Assembly (NCBI GenBank): GCA_900544875.1
Contig: UQWS01000026.1
Location: 1 to 24,916 of the forward strand
Length of the DNA stretch: 24,916 nt
DNA from: an uncultured Collinsella sp.
Lineage (GTDB): Bacteria > Actinomycetota > Coriobacteriia > Coriobacteriales > Coriobacteriaceae
Reading direction: 5' to 3'
This document shows positions 14,456-22,212 of the stretch, piece after piece. The position numbers and the translations under genes are program-made. Numbering within the stretch: position 1 is the first letter of the stretch; each line of letters begins with the position of its first letter. Below the pieces are notes generated by a model. That model saw only the letters and a list, made by a program, of their open reading frames with translations, was not told where the DNA came from and ran no database searches.

Positions 14456-15718
14456 GTGCAAAATACCAAGCAAAAGTCGGGCACCAAGCAAAAGCTGACC
14501 ATCGCGGCCATCTTTGGCGCTATGGGTCCCGGTCTGCTGGCGGCGCTTTCGGGCAATGACGCCGGCGGCATCGCCACGTATTCCAGTGCCGGTGCCAGCT
14601 ATGGCTACAAGATGCTGTGGATGCTTCCCGTCATGACTGTGCTGCTCATCGTGACGCAGGAGACTGCGGCGCGCTGCGGCTGCGTTACGGGCAAGGGCCT
14701 GGCATCGCTCATTCGCGAGCGCTTTGGCGTGCGCAAGAGCGTACTGGCCATGACGGCGCTGTTGATCGCCAACACGGCTGTGACCATTTCGGAGTTTGCG
14801 GGTATCGCCAGCGGCCTTGCTCTCTTTGGCGTGCCGGCGAGCATCTCGGTGCCGTTGGTGGCGCTGCTGGTGTGGATGCTTACCATGTCGGGTAGTTTCC
14901 AGCGCATCGAGAAGATTCTGCTGCTGGTAAGCTGCGTCTTCGTGACCTATATTGTCGCCGCGTTTATGGCTGGCCCCAACTGGGGTGAGGTCGCGGTCGA
15001 CCTGGTCGTGCCTAACATTCAAAATGACCCCAGCTACGTGTCGCTCGTGGTCGCAACGATCGGTACCACCATCGCGCCGTGGATGATTTTCTTGGCGCAG
15101 AATAACGTGGTCGATAAGAATGCGGGCGAGGACGACATCGTGCTGCAGCGTATTGATACCGTGAGCGGCTCGATCGCTGCTGATATCATTGCGGGCTTTA
15201 TTATCATCACGACCGGTACGGTGCTGTTCCCAGCGGGTATTCAGATTAGCGATGCTGCCGATGCTGCCCGCGCGCTGGAGCCTATTGCGGGTCAGTGGTC
15301 CACGGTGCTGTTTGCCTCGGGCCTGGTCGCGGCGAGCTTTTTGGCTGCCTGCGTGCTGCCGGGCGTTACGTCGAGTGCCATCTGCGAGGCTTTTGGTTGG
15401 GAGCGCGGCGCCGATCGCAGCTGGGATGAGGCTCCGGTTTATCGCGGCATCATTACGGCCATCATCGGCATTTCTGCCGTGTTGGTGCTCATGCCCGGCG
15501 TCGATTTGTTCCAGATTATGATGACCTCGCAGGTCATCAACGGCGTGCTGCTGCCCGTAGTCTTGGTATTCCAGGTGGTTATCGCGGCTGATCGCCACAT
15601 TATGGGCGCCAACCGCAACGGCCGCGTGTGGAACGTGCTCACTTGGGCGACTATCGGCGTGATTACGGTGCTGACGGTCGTCATGTTTGTGCTGCAAGCG
15701 ATGGGCTACAGCGCGTAG
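14456..15718 (+). CDS. NRAMP-related divalent metal transporter, probably Mg2+ (NRMT type)
   Basis: From the GTG at 14456 (AGGTGG ribosome binding site) the product is 420 residues with about 11 membrane segments. Helix 1 has GPGLLAALSGNDAGGIATYS, where classic NRAMPs have DPGN: here the metal-site stretch reads SGNDAGG (32-38). In helix 6 the classic MPH motif is replaced by Ala207-Pro208-Trp209 (TIAPWM), so the Met that favours Mn/Fe is gone. This pattern fits the NRAMP-related Mg2+ transporters (NRMT) characterised in Eggerthella lenta, another coriobacterium. The protein should import Mg2+ (possibly Mn2+) across the cytoplasmic membrane. It sits 8 bases after the MgtE-like gene. A strong terminator follows. 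Confidence 0.88.
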   Translation: MQNTKQKSGTKQKLTIAAIFGAMGPGLLAALSGNDAGGIATYSSAGASYGYKMLWMLPVMTVLLIVTQETAARCGCVTGKGLASLIRERFGVRKSVLAMTALLIANTAVTISEFAGIASGLALFGVPASISVPLVALLVWMLTMSGSFQRIEKILLLVSCVFVTYIVAAFMAGPNWGEVAVDLVVPNIQNDPSYVSLVVATIGTTIAPWMIFLAQNNVVDKNAGEDDIVLQRIDTVSGSIAADIIAGFIIITTGTVLFPAGIQISDAADAARALEPIAGQWSTVLFASGLVAASFLAACVLPGVTSSAICEAFGWERGADRSWDEAPVYRGIITAIIGISAVLVLMPGVDLFQIMMTSQVINGVLLPVVLVFQVVIAADRHIMGANRNGRVWNVLTWATIGVITVLTVVMFVLQAMGYSA

Positions 15719-15740
15719 CGCCTCTTTTGGGTTTCGAGCG

Positions 15741-15771
15741 GGCCGCGGCCATGGGCTGCGGCCTCTTTTTT
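15741..15771 (+). terminator. Intrinsic terminator of the MgtE-like/NRMT operon
   Basis: GGCCGCGGCC (15741-15750) pairs with GGCTGCGGCC (15754-15763; one G-T wobble) around a three-base loop, and TCTTTTTT follows. It lies 22 bases after the stop codon. Confidence 0.88.
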
Positions 15772-15813
15772 GCCTGTTATAGGGGGTTAGTAATATGCGC
15801 GTGGACAAAAAAT

Positions 15814-16017
15814 GCCAAATATGAGTACTGTTGTCTGGCCGATAGCATTTACGACAAAGAAAATAATGAACATATCTAAAAAACTGTTCATTAAAAGCGG
15901 AGCTCCAAGTCCTAAGCCGGCCATTCTGGTCAACTGGAAGGGTCGCGCGCTACCGCATGGGCGTCATTTTGGGTGATTTTGCCTGCTACTAAAATGGTAA
16001 CAGTACTCATATTTGCC
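15814..16017. repeat. Inverted pair of a 19-bp AT-rich repeat in a gene-free region
   Basis: GCCAAATATGAGTACTGTT (15814-15832) and its reverse complement with one mismatch (15999-16017) face each other across 166 bases. The gap 15719-16262 holds these, an internal palindrome (separate entry) and the two terminators; I see no convincing gene. Short frames such as 15964-16146 on the minus strand lack coding character. Confidence 0.7.
15864..15893. promoter_or_regulatory. 9-bp inverted repeat, operator-like
   Basis: TAATGAACA (15864-15872) and TGTTCATTA (15885-15893) are perfect reverse complements separated by 12 AT-rich bases, so the half-site centres are 21 bases (two helical turns) apart. 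The shape suits a dimeric regulator, but no nearby target promoter was recognised. Confidence 0.35.
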
Positions 16018-16201
16018 CTTTTTGCCCACAGACCTTTGAGGTTGCGGCGAAAAGGGCTTGTTTTGATTGTTTGGGGCAGGCGCGAGGCGCGGAAACGATG
16101 CCTGGAGCGGCGGAGCGGCTTGGAATTCATCCGTAGAGGTCTTCATTGGCTGGTGCCAGGAGTGCCTTCGGGTGCCGGTACAAAAGGAGTGTCCCTAACT
16201 G

Positions 16202-16239
16202 CCGCAGGGGGCGTCGGCCACGGCCGACGCCCCCTGCGG
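16202..16239 (-). terminator. Strong GC hairpin downstream of the acyltransferase gene
   Basis: An 18-bp perfect stem (16202-16219 with 16222-16239; arms read CCGCAGGGGGCGTCGGCC and its complement) lies 24 bases beyond the stop of the leftward gene. It has no U-tract on the minus strand, and a relative of the GGGACACTCC repeat follows, so it may be a transcript-end stabiliser or a weak terminator. Confidence 0.55.
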
Positions 16240-16262
16240 GTGTACACAGATTTTGCTGCGCG

Positions 16263-18506
16263 TTACTTGTCGGTGCCCAGCTTGTGTGGCTTGTAGGCGA
16301 GGGCATTGACGAGTGCGTCGGCGGCGGACTTGACGGCTGCCGGCTGCGGATCGTTGACGTGGTCCTCGGGGTGCACGGGCAGGTCTTTCTTGATCGCATC
16401 GTGGATCAGGTTGAGATACTCAGCCACGCCGGTAGTCGACAGGTGCGTGCCATCGCCATCGAACAGGTCGTTGCGGTTGGCGCTGTACCCGTACCAGTCG
16501 ATAACGCGTACATTCTTGTAGCGCGTGGCGGCGTTGGCGATAGCCTGGTTGGTGGAACCCACCCACGGCTGCGGACTGCGTGTGTTCACAAATACGACGG
16601 TACGCTTGTCGCCGGCATCGGCCATGATGGCATCGATCTGATCATCAGTTACCAAACCGTTGGTGCCCAGGGCAAAAACCACGATCTTGCCGGCAAGGTT
16701 CTGCTGGATATAGCCCTCAAATGTTGCGCGGCCCGCATCAAACTGGCGGCCCTTTTCGGCATCGATATGGCTGTGCGGGAACACGCCGTCAAAGGAATCG
16801 ACGGCGCGCAGCGACACGGAGTCGCCAATCATCAGCAGGTCATAGGAGCCATCGGGGAAGCCGTCGTTGTCCTTGTCGGTGTCGTCGGCCGCCTGCTGGT
16901 CTTTGGGAGCGGTGCTCTTGGCTTCCTTGTTCAGAACTTCGGCGCCCTCGCCGCTCAGCGCAGACGTCTCGGGCACAAAGACCAGGCCGCCCAGTGCAAC
17001 GACCAACACGACAGCGCAGGCTGCGCAGACAGGGACGTGTGCGCGTGCCCAGTTGGCGGGCGTGGTGGTGCCATCGCGGAACTCGGCGACGGTGCGGCCG
17101 AAGGCGCCCTTTCTAAACGGCGTCTCGATAAAGCGATAGGAGCACTCGGCTACGGCGACCACCACAAGTACCTGCAAGATGTACTGCCACCAGGGCGTGT
17201 CGTTGATGTTGGCGACCGGGTTCATGAGCAACAGTAGCGGATAGTGCCACAGGTAGATGCTGTACGAACGCTTGCCGATCCACACAAGCGGTTCGGCGGC
17301 AAGGGCGCGCGCGACCAAGCCCTGGGGCTGCACGCAGGCCGCGATGACCATGAGCGTGAGGATGGAGCATAACAGCGTGCCGCCGCGATACTGGAACGCG
17401 GTGTAGCCGTTGGTGAGCGCGACCATGGCGGCAAGGCCAACCAGACCCACGACGCCCAACACATCGATGGATGCGGGCGAGGACCAAAAGCGCACGAGGG
17501 CGCTCGGCTGTGCCGGGGCGGTCTCGGCTGATTCGTCGGCCTTCTCGCTAGGTTTGCCCTCGGCGTTCTTGTCGTGCTTGGCGGCGCCAGCCAGGCGATT
17601 GAGCCCCAAACGATGAACGAGACGCACCGGCGCCAGGTCGCGATCGGGGATAAAGGCCATCCAAGCACCCAGCAGCAGCGAGAACACGCGGGTGTCGGTG
17701 CCGTAGTACACGCGGCTGGGGTCGGCGGCGGGGTTGTAAAGCACCATCATGGCGAGGGCAGATACCGCAGCAAGGCCCAGAACCACGCGGCGCGTGTTGG
17801 GCTTGCTCACATGCATGGATACCATGGCAAACAGCAGTGGCGGCCAAATCAGGTAGAACTGTTCCTCGATGGCAAGCGACCAAAAGTGCGTAAGCGGCGA
17901 GGGGTCGCCCAGGGCGTTGAAGTACGAGACGTCCTGCATAATCTGCCACCAGTTGTTAAAGAACAGCAGCGATGGCAGGATGTCGGGGCGCATCTTGGTG
18001 AGCATCACGTGGTTGAAGATGGTGCACAGCGCGCAGGTCACGAACACTACCGTTACCACGGCGGGAACCAGGCGACGGATGCGGCGAATCCAGAAGCTCT
18101 TAAGGTCGATGCGGTCGGTCTTGGCGACTTCGTTGAGCAGCAAGCGCGTGATCAGATAGCCCGAAAGCACAAAGAAGATCGTGACGCCGAGCAGGCCGCC
18201 CTGGGCCCACGTGAGGTTGAGGTGATAGAGCACCACCGCGACGACGGCGAGCGTACGCAGACCGTCGAGCGCAGGAATGTAACGAGATTTGGGGCGAGCG
18301 GTCGCCTGCTGGTCGGTAGCGGACGAGCGTGTGGCGCCGGTGTTGGTCTTGGCTGCAGAGGCGCCCTTGTTGGTGGGCGTTCGATGCGGGCTCGGGCCAC
18401 GTCGCGACTCGCCGGTGCGGCGCTCGGTGTGCGGGCGTTCGTGCAGCGCCTGGTTATCGGGCGCGCGGCGCGGGCCGCGTGGGCTCGATTGTGGGAATTG
18501 TTCCAT
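16263..18506 (-). CDS. OatA-like O-acetyltransferase (acyltransferase-3 plus SGNH domain)
   Basis: The 747-residue protein has an unusual Pro/Arg/Ser-rich cytoplasmic N-terminus (1-72), then an acyltransferase-3 membrane domain (about 73-500, about 10 segments). That domain shows YIPALDGLRTLAV, His95 in VVLYHLN, FFVLSGYLIT, RRIRRLVPA and FWSLAIEEQFYLIWP. A linker leads to an extracytoplasmic SGNH esterase-type domain (about 555-715): GDSVS with Ser563, GTNG, and DGTH with Asp685 and His688, a complete triad. In OatA-type enzymes the membrane domain passes acetyl groups outward and the SGNH domain transfers them to peptidoglycan or other cell-wall glycans, often giving lysozyme resistance. The glycan acceptor here is inferred. 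The ribosome binding site is weak (GGATG). Confidence 0.92.
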   Translation of the reverse strand: MEQFPQSSPRGPRRAPDNQALHERPHTERRTGESRRGPSPHRTPTNKGASAAKTNTGATRSSATDQQATARPKSRYIPALDGLRTLAVVAVVLYHLNLTWAQGGLLGVTIFFVLSGYLITRLLLNEVAKTDRIDLKSFWIRRIRRLVPAVVTVVFVTCALCTIFNHVMLTKMRPDILPSLLFFNNWWQIMQDVSYFNALGDPSPLTHFWSLAIEEQFYLIWPPLLFAMVSMHVSKPNTRRVVLGLAAVSALAMMVLYNPAADPSRVYYGTDTRVFSLLLGAWMAFIPDRDLAPVRLVHRLGLNRLAGAAKHDKNAEGKPSEKADESAETAPAQPSALVRFWSSPASIDVLGVVGLVGLAAMVALTNGYTAFQYRGGTLLCSILTLMVIAACVQPQGLVARALAAEPLVWIGKRSYSIYLWHYPLLLLMNPVANINDTPWWQYILQVLVVVAVAECSYRFIETPFRKGAFGRTVAEFRDGTTTPANWARAHVPVCAACAVVLVVALGGLVFVPETSALSGEGAEVLNKEAKSTAPKDQQAADDTDKDNDGFPDGSYDLLMIGDSVSLRAVDSFDGVFPHSHIDAEKGRQFDAGRATFEGYIQQNLAGKIVVFALGTNGLVTDDQIDAIMADAGDKRTVVFVNTRSPQPWVGSTNQAIANAATRYKNVRVIDWYGYSANRNDLFDGDGTHLSTTGVAEYLNLIHDAIKKDLPVHPEDHVNDPQPAAVKSAADALVNALAYKPHKLGTDK

Positions 18507-18599
18507 AAAACATCATCCAATGACGAGAATAATCGGCACATATTCATTGTAGCTACCTGCTCCTGTGAATGCTTGCTGCTGGCGCAACCTCAAGGGTGC

Positions 18600-18629
18600 G
18601 TTCACATCAAAGTGAACTAAAGTTATAGA
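18600..18629 (+). promoter_or_regulatory. Promoter with overlapping palindromic operator before the ribokinase operon
   Basis: TTCACA (18601-18606) and TATAGA (18624-18629) form a -35/-10 pair with 17-base spacing. The palindrome GTTCAC-ATCAAA-GTGAAC (18600-18617) covers the -35 and part of the spacer, a position expected for a repressor that blocks RNA polymerase. The repressor gene is not in the window. Confidence 0.55.
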
Positions 18630-18691
18630 GGTGCGAGAGCGCACGATCGACGCCGACGGTGGGCGTAAGGCCTGCAGACGAGGAGGTTTCC

Positions 18692-19687
18692 ATGGCAGAC
18701 AACGGCATTGTTGCGGTGTTCGGCAGTATGAACATGGACCTTTCGGTGGCATGCGAGCGCATGCCGCGCGCGGGCGAGACGGTCGGTGGCAGCGGTTTTA
18801 TCACCAACGCCGGTGGCAAGGGCGCTAACCAGGCCGTCGCCGCCGCGCGCATAGGCGCGCGCACGTGCATGATCGGCGCTGTTGGGCGCGATACCTTTGG
18901 CGATGCGCTGGTGGCAGGGCTCCAGGATGCCGGCGTGGGCGTTGAGTTCGTGGCGCGGCGTGACGACGTGGAGACCGGTACCGCGACTATCATTCGCTGT
19001 GAGAGCGACAACCGCATCGTGCTGTCGCCGGATGCCAACCATGCGCTTACAGGCGATGATGTGGCCTGTGCGTTGCGCTATCTGGTGGCCGACGAGCTCG
19101 ACGGCGACGCCAGCGAGACTGCCCCCGCGGCCGGCAGCGTCTTTATCGCCCAGGGCGAATGCGATCTGATGGCGACGGCCGCGGCGCTCTCTTGCGCCCA
19201 CGGGCTGGGGTTCTATACGATCTTTAATCCAGCGCCTGCCTGCGAGTTGCCTGCGGAGGCCTGGCCTGCGGTCGACCTGGTCTGCCCCAACGAGACTGAG
19301 TGTCAGGTGCTGACGGGCATCTTGCCCGCGGATGATGCGAGCTGCGTCGCGGCGCTCAATGCCCTGCTCGCCAAGGGTGCCGGCGCCGCGGTCATCACGT
19401 TGGGCGGCGCCGGGTCGGTTACGCTTGGTGATGACGGTGAGCCGCTGCGCATGCCGGCGCTTTCGAGCGAGGTGGTCGACACCACGGCTGCGGGCGATAC
19501 GTTTATCGGCGCGCTTGCGGCGGCTCGCCTGCAGGGCCTGCCGCTCTTTGAGTGCATGGCCGCGGGTGCTCGCGCCTCGGCAGTGACGGTGTCACGCCTG
19601 GGCGCTCAGCAGTCGATTCCCACGCGTGCCGAAGTTGAGCGCGTGTTTGATTTAGACGATTTAGTACAAGACGGAGAAGCGGAGTAG
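18692..19687 (+). CDS. rbsK: Ribokinase (PfkB family)
   Basis: From the ATG at 18692 (AGGAGG at 18681-18686) the protein is 331 residues, slightly longer than the roughly 310 usual for RbsK. It has the N-terminal PfkB signature with GSMNMDLSV and GGKGANQA (41-48) and the C-terminal signature DTTAAGDTF (263-271), with Asp269 as catalytic base and an anion hole in TAAGD. The reaction is D-ribose plus ATP to ribose-5-phosphate. The GGKGANQA and DTTAAGD combination favours ribokinase over fructokinase or adenosine kinase. The next gene, a nucleoside hydrolase, starts 4 bases after the stop, so ribose probably comes from nucleosides rather than from a transporter. Confidence 0.92.
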   Translation: MADNGIVAVFGSMNMDLSVACERMPRAGETVGGSGFITNAGGKGANQAVAAARIGARTCMIGAVGRDTFGDALVAGLQDAGVGVEFVARRDDVETGTATIIRCESDNRIVLSPDANHALTGDDVACALRYLVADELDGDASETAPAAGSVFIAQGECDLMATAAALSCAHGLGFYTIFNPAPACELPAEAWPAVDLVCPNETECQVLTGILPADDASCVAALNALLAKGAGAAVITLGGAGSVTLGDDGEPLRMPALSSEVVDTTAAGDTFIGALAAARLQGLPLFECMAAGARASAVTVSRLGAQQSIPTRAEVERVFDLDDLVQDGEAE

Positions 19688-19691
19688 AACA

Positions 19692-20666
19692 ATGGCAATC
19701 AAGAAGCTGATCCTTGATCTGGATATGGGTGTGGACGATGCGATGGCGCTGGCCTATGCCATCGCGAGCCCCGAGGTGGAGCTCGTGGGCATCACCACGT
19801 GCTTTGGCAACGTGCGCGTCGAGCAATCGGCGCACAACTGCCTGGCGGTGCTCGACCTGTTGGGTCGTCCCGAGGTGCCGGTGTACCTGGGCGCCGATCG
19901 TCCCATTAAGGCGACTGAGCCCTATACGCCGCCGGCGTCCACCGCGCTCATTCACGGCAAGAACGGCATCGGCGGCGCGAGCGTGCCCGCGTCGCCCTAC
20001 GAGCCGGTGGGAGCGACCTCGGCCGGTGGCAACGCTGCGGTCGATTATTTGATCGATGCCGCGCGCACTTATGGTCCCGATCTGGTCTACGTAGCGACTG
20101 GCCCGCTCTCCAATCTGGCGCTCGCCCTGGAGCGCGATGCGGCGGCGATGATGTCCATCGGCCGTGTGGTCGTGATGGGCGGCGCCCTTACCGTGCCCGG
20201 CAACGTGAGCGCGGGCGCCGAGGCCAACATGGTGAGCGACCCCGAGGCAGCCGACGCGGTGCTGCGCTCAGGTCGCAAGCTCACCATGGTGGGCCTGGAC
20301 GTGACGCATCGCGTGGTGCTCACGCGCCGCGACATTGCCGGCTGGACGGGTTCGGGAACCATGGCCGGCTGCGCATTTGCGAGCATGGTCGAGCACTACA
20401 TTGGTTCGTACGAGATGAACGCGCCCCACCTGGGCGGCTGCGCGCTGCACGATCCGCTGGCGGTTGCCGTGGCGATTGATCCCACGCTCGTGGGTGCGCT
20501 CGGCTGTAACCTGCGTGTTGACTTGCTGGGCGAGTATCGCGGCCGCACCATCTGCGACGAGCACCGCCTGTCCGATCCAGATAAGAGCGCGCTCGTGGCG
20601 CTCACCGTGGACGCCCCGCGCTTCCTGTCCGAGTTCAAGACGCGCATGGCCCGCGTCCTGGGCTAA
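19692..20666 (+). CDS. Nucleoside hydrolase (IUNH family)
   Basis: The 324-residue protein has the family N-terminal cluster DLDMGVDDAMAL with Asp11, Asp15 and Asp16 as calcium ligands (the first Asp-Thr-Asp reads Asp-Leu-Asp). It also has ATGPLSNLALAL in the middle and ALHDPLAVA near the C-terminus, supplying Asp254. These enzymes hydrolyse the N-glycosidic bond of ribonucleosides, giving base and ribose. Pyrimidine (RihA/RihB) versus purine preference cannot be read reliably from the sequence. It forms an operon with ribokinase (4-base gap). The terminator overlaps its last codons. Confidence 0.93.
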   Translation: MAIKKLILDLDMGVDDAMALAYAIASPEVELVGITTCFGNVRVEQSAHNCLAVLDLLGRPEVPVYLGADRPIKATEPYTPPASTALIHGKNGIGGASVPASPYEPVGATSAGGNAAVDYLIDAARTYGPDLVYVATGPLSNLALALERDAAAMMSIGRVVVMGGALTVPGNVSAGAEANMVSDPEAADAVLRSGRKLTMVGLDVTHRVVLTRRDIAGWTGSGTMAGCAFASMVEHYIGSYEMNAPHLGGCALHDPLAVAVAIDPTLVGALGCNLRVDLLGEYRGRTICDEHRLSDPDKSALVALTVDAPRFLSEFKTRMARVLG

Positions 20667-20693
20667 GTTGTCTTTTTAGGACGGGGCTTTTTT
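20649..20693 (+). terminator. Intrinsic terminator overlapping the nucleoside hydrolase stop codon
   Basis: GCCC-G-CGTCCT (20649-20659, one bulged G) pairs with AGGACGGGGC (20678-20687), followed directly by TTTTTT (20688-20693). The left arm lies inside the last codons of the hydrolase gene. Confidence 0.8.
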
Positions 20694-20743
20694 GACTGGT
20701 ATGATTAGTGCGACCATTCGAACCAGCTAAAAGAGCCCCGTCC
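20679..20743. promoter_or_regulatory. 22-bp imperfect inverted repeat between the hydrolase gene and luxS
   Basis: The segment 20679-20700 pairs with 20722-20743 (GGACGGGGC with GCCCCGTCC, plus ACCAG with CTGGT, and a near-match between). Its left arm is also the right arm of the terminator, so the two hairpins are mutually exclusive. A TATGAT at 20700-20705 could be the -10 of luxS, in which case the luxS RNA would contain only the right arm. Confidence 0.5.
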
Positions 20744-20769
20744 CAAATTGACTACCGAGAGGATCTGCC

Positions 20770-21258
20770 ATGGAGCGCATCGCGAGTTTTTCCGTTGACC
20801 ATCTGCTGCTCGAGCCCGGCGTGTATGTGAGCCGCATCGACCGCGATCCGGCGACCGGCGCTGCCGTCACTACCTTTGATCTGCGCCTGACCACGCCCAA
20901 CAAGGAGCCGGTCATGAACACGGCAGAGTGCCACACCATTGAGCATCTGGGCGCCACCTTCCTTCGCAACCATGTCGAGTGGTCGAGCCGCATTGTCTAC
21001 TTTGGTCCTATGGGCTGCCGCACGGGTTTTTACCTGGTTGTTTTTGGTGAGCTGACGAGCGAGGAGATCCTGCCGCTCGTGCGTGAGCTGTTCGAGTTTG
21101 TTGCCGGCTTTGAGGGCGATGTCCCCGGTGCTGCTCCCGAGGAGTGCGGTAACTATCTGGACCAGAACCTTCCCATGGCTAACTGGCTCGCGCGCCGTTA
21201 CCTCGACCGTGACCTGGCCGATATCGACGAGAAGCACCTGCATTATCAGCAGGCGTAA
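20770..21258 (+). CDS. luxS: S-ribosylhomocysteine lyase LuxS
   Basis: The 162-residue protein has the full LuxS signature: zinc ligands His55 and His59 in CHTIEHLGATF and Cys126 in ECGNY, with Cys83 in GPMGCRTGFYL as the catalytic thiol. Length is normal. It cleaves S-ribosylhomocysteine to homocysteine and DPD, the precursor of autoinducer-2, completing the activated methyl cycle. It has its own ribosome binding site (GAGAGGA) and terminator and appears monocistronic; no pfs, metK or methionine synthase gene is next to it. AI-2 signalling, as opposed to simple methyl recycling, cannot be inferred here. Confidence 0.97.
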   Translation: MERIASFSVDHLLLEPGVYVSRIDRDPATGAAVTTFDLRLTTPNKEPVMNTAECHTIEHLGATFLRNHVEWSSRIVYFGPMGCRTGFYLVVFGELTSEEILPLVRELFEFVAGFEGDVPGAAPEECGNYLDQNLPMANWLARRYLDRDLADIDEKHLHYQQA

Positions 21259-21287
21259 GGGCTTTATCGTCCAAAACGCGCGCATTG

Positions 21288-21318
21288 GGCGCCTTCGCTT
21301 GTGCGGGGGCGCCTTTTT
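21288..21318 (+). terminator. Intrinsic terminator of luxS
   Basis: GGCGCCTTCGC (21288-21298) pairs with GCGGGGGCGCC (21303-21313) with two G-T wobbles and a TTGT loop, followed by TTTTT. Confidence 0.88.
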
Positions 21319-21367
21319 GTTGAGTGGTCGGGATGGGCGTTCAAAATCGCTCATGTTTGTTCTAGAA

Positions 21368-21393
21368 TGTTCGTACTGTCACATAAACGAACA
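21368..21393. promoter_or_regulatory. 7-bp inverted repeat just upstream of the DUF4867 gene
   Basis: TGTTCGT (21368-21374) and ACGAACA (21387-21393) are perfect complements 12 bases apart, ending in the AGGAG ribosome binding region. It could be an operator or a small mRNA hairpin controlling translation. Confidence 0.35.
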
Positions 21394-21402
21394 GGAGTGA
21401 AC

Positions 21403-22047
21403 ATGCATATCTACTCTGTCAACGATCCCGAGTTCAAATCCTATGGCAACGTTTGGGATAACGTTCCGTCCGAGCTCACGTCGCCCGTGCTCGAGGCGCT
21501 CTCTGCCACGCCCATCCCCGAGGGTAGCAAATACGTAGCAAGTGCGCCGGAGCTCGAGGGCGTCAAGGATGCCGATAAACTGGGCTTTCTCATGTTTGGC
21601 GGTCGTCCCTTCCAGCTGGGCTGGTGCAACGGCCACAACACGAAACTCAACTGCCTGGAGTATCACCGTGCCAGCGAGTTTAACCTGGGCGCCCGCGACT
21701 TTATCCTGCTTGTGGCGCATCGCTGGGAGATCGAGGACGGCAAGCTCGACACCGCGTGCGTCAAGGCGTTCCGCGTGCCGGCGGGTACGGTTGTCGAGGT
21801 CTTCAACACCACGCTCCACTACACGCCCTGCATGGTCGACGACGGCGGTTTCCAGGTGATGGTCGCGCTTCCCGCCGGCACCAACGGACCGCGCCCCGAG
21901 GCTGCGACCGACATGCCTGCCGCCGGTGACAGCTACTGCTACTGGAAGGCCGACAAGTGGGTCCTCTGCCACGCCGACAGCCCCAAGGCAGCCGAGGGCG
22001 GCTACGTAGGTCTCATCGGCAAAAACCTCGACATCACCTGCGACTAG
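21403..22047 (+). CDS. DUF4867 family protein
   Basis: From the ATG at 21403 (AGGAG ribosome binding site) the protein is 214 residues, the family's normal size. Family features are MHIYSVNDPEFKSYG at the start, GWCNGHNTKLNCLEYHR (Asn-Gly-His-Asn-x-Lys and Glu-Tyr-His), and the cupin-like strands FRVPAGTVVEVFNTTLHYTPC. The conserved His, Glu and His in the central segment suggest a metal-binding cupin fold. I know of no established function; relatives are mostly near carbohydrate-use genes in Firmicutes and Actinobacteria. It is cytoplasmic with no signal peptide, and separated from luxS by a terminator. Confidence 0.88.
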   Translation: MHIYSVNDPEFKSYGNVWDNVPSELTSPVLEALSATPIPEGSKYVASAPELEGVKDADKLGFLMFGGRPFQLGWCNGHNTKLNCLEYHRASEFNLGARDFILLVAHRWEIEDGKLDTACVKAFRVPAGTVVEVFNTTLHYTPCMVDDGGFQVMVALPAGTNGPRPEAATDMPAAGDSYCYWKADKWVLCHADSPKAAEGGYVGLIGKNLDITCD

Positions 22048-22057
22048 GGGGCTTCCT

Positions 22058-22203
22058 GTTTGTCTCGATCTGTAACATCTGACGGGTCAAATCGTCTCTA
22101 CCTGTTACAGATTTAGACAAACTGCAGGGGACAGACTGAACAATCTCGATCTGTAACACCAGGCCCGGTTTTGGCGGTCTACCTGTTACAGATCGAGACA
22201 AAC
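22058..22203. repeat. Double palindromic repeat built on CTCGATCTGTAACA
   Basis: Four related arms are visible: 22058-22077 and 22103-22122 pair 18 of 20, and 22144-22158 and 22184-22198 pair 15 of 15. The outermost arms (22058-22077 and 22184-22203) are perfect 20-base complements. A GGGGACAGACTGAA segment between the hairpins links it to the GGGGAC repeat family. It looks like a REPIN-type element of two hairpins. Confidence 0.8.
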
Positions 22204-22212
22204 CGGCCCAAA

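Noticed and set aside
14444..15808. Minus-strand frame of 454 codons opposite the NRAMP-related gene
   Set aside because: It is rich in His, Arg and Gln with no domain, and crosses the terminator of the operon.
15964..16146. Minus-strand 60-codon frame in the gap after the NRMT gene
   Set aside because: It has no ribosome binding site and crosses the inverted 19-bp repeat; likely non-coding repeat sequence.
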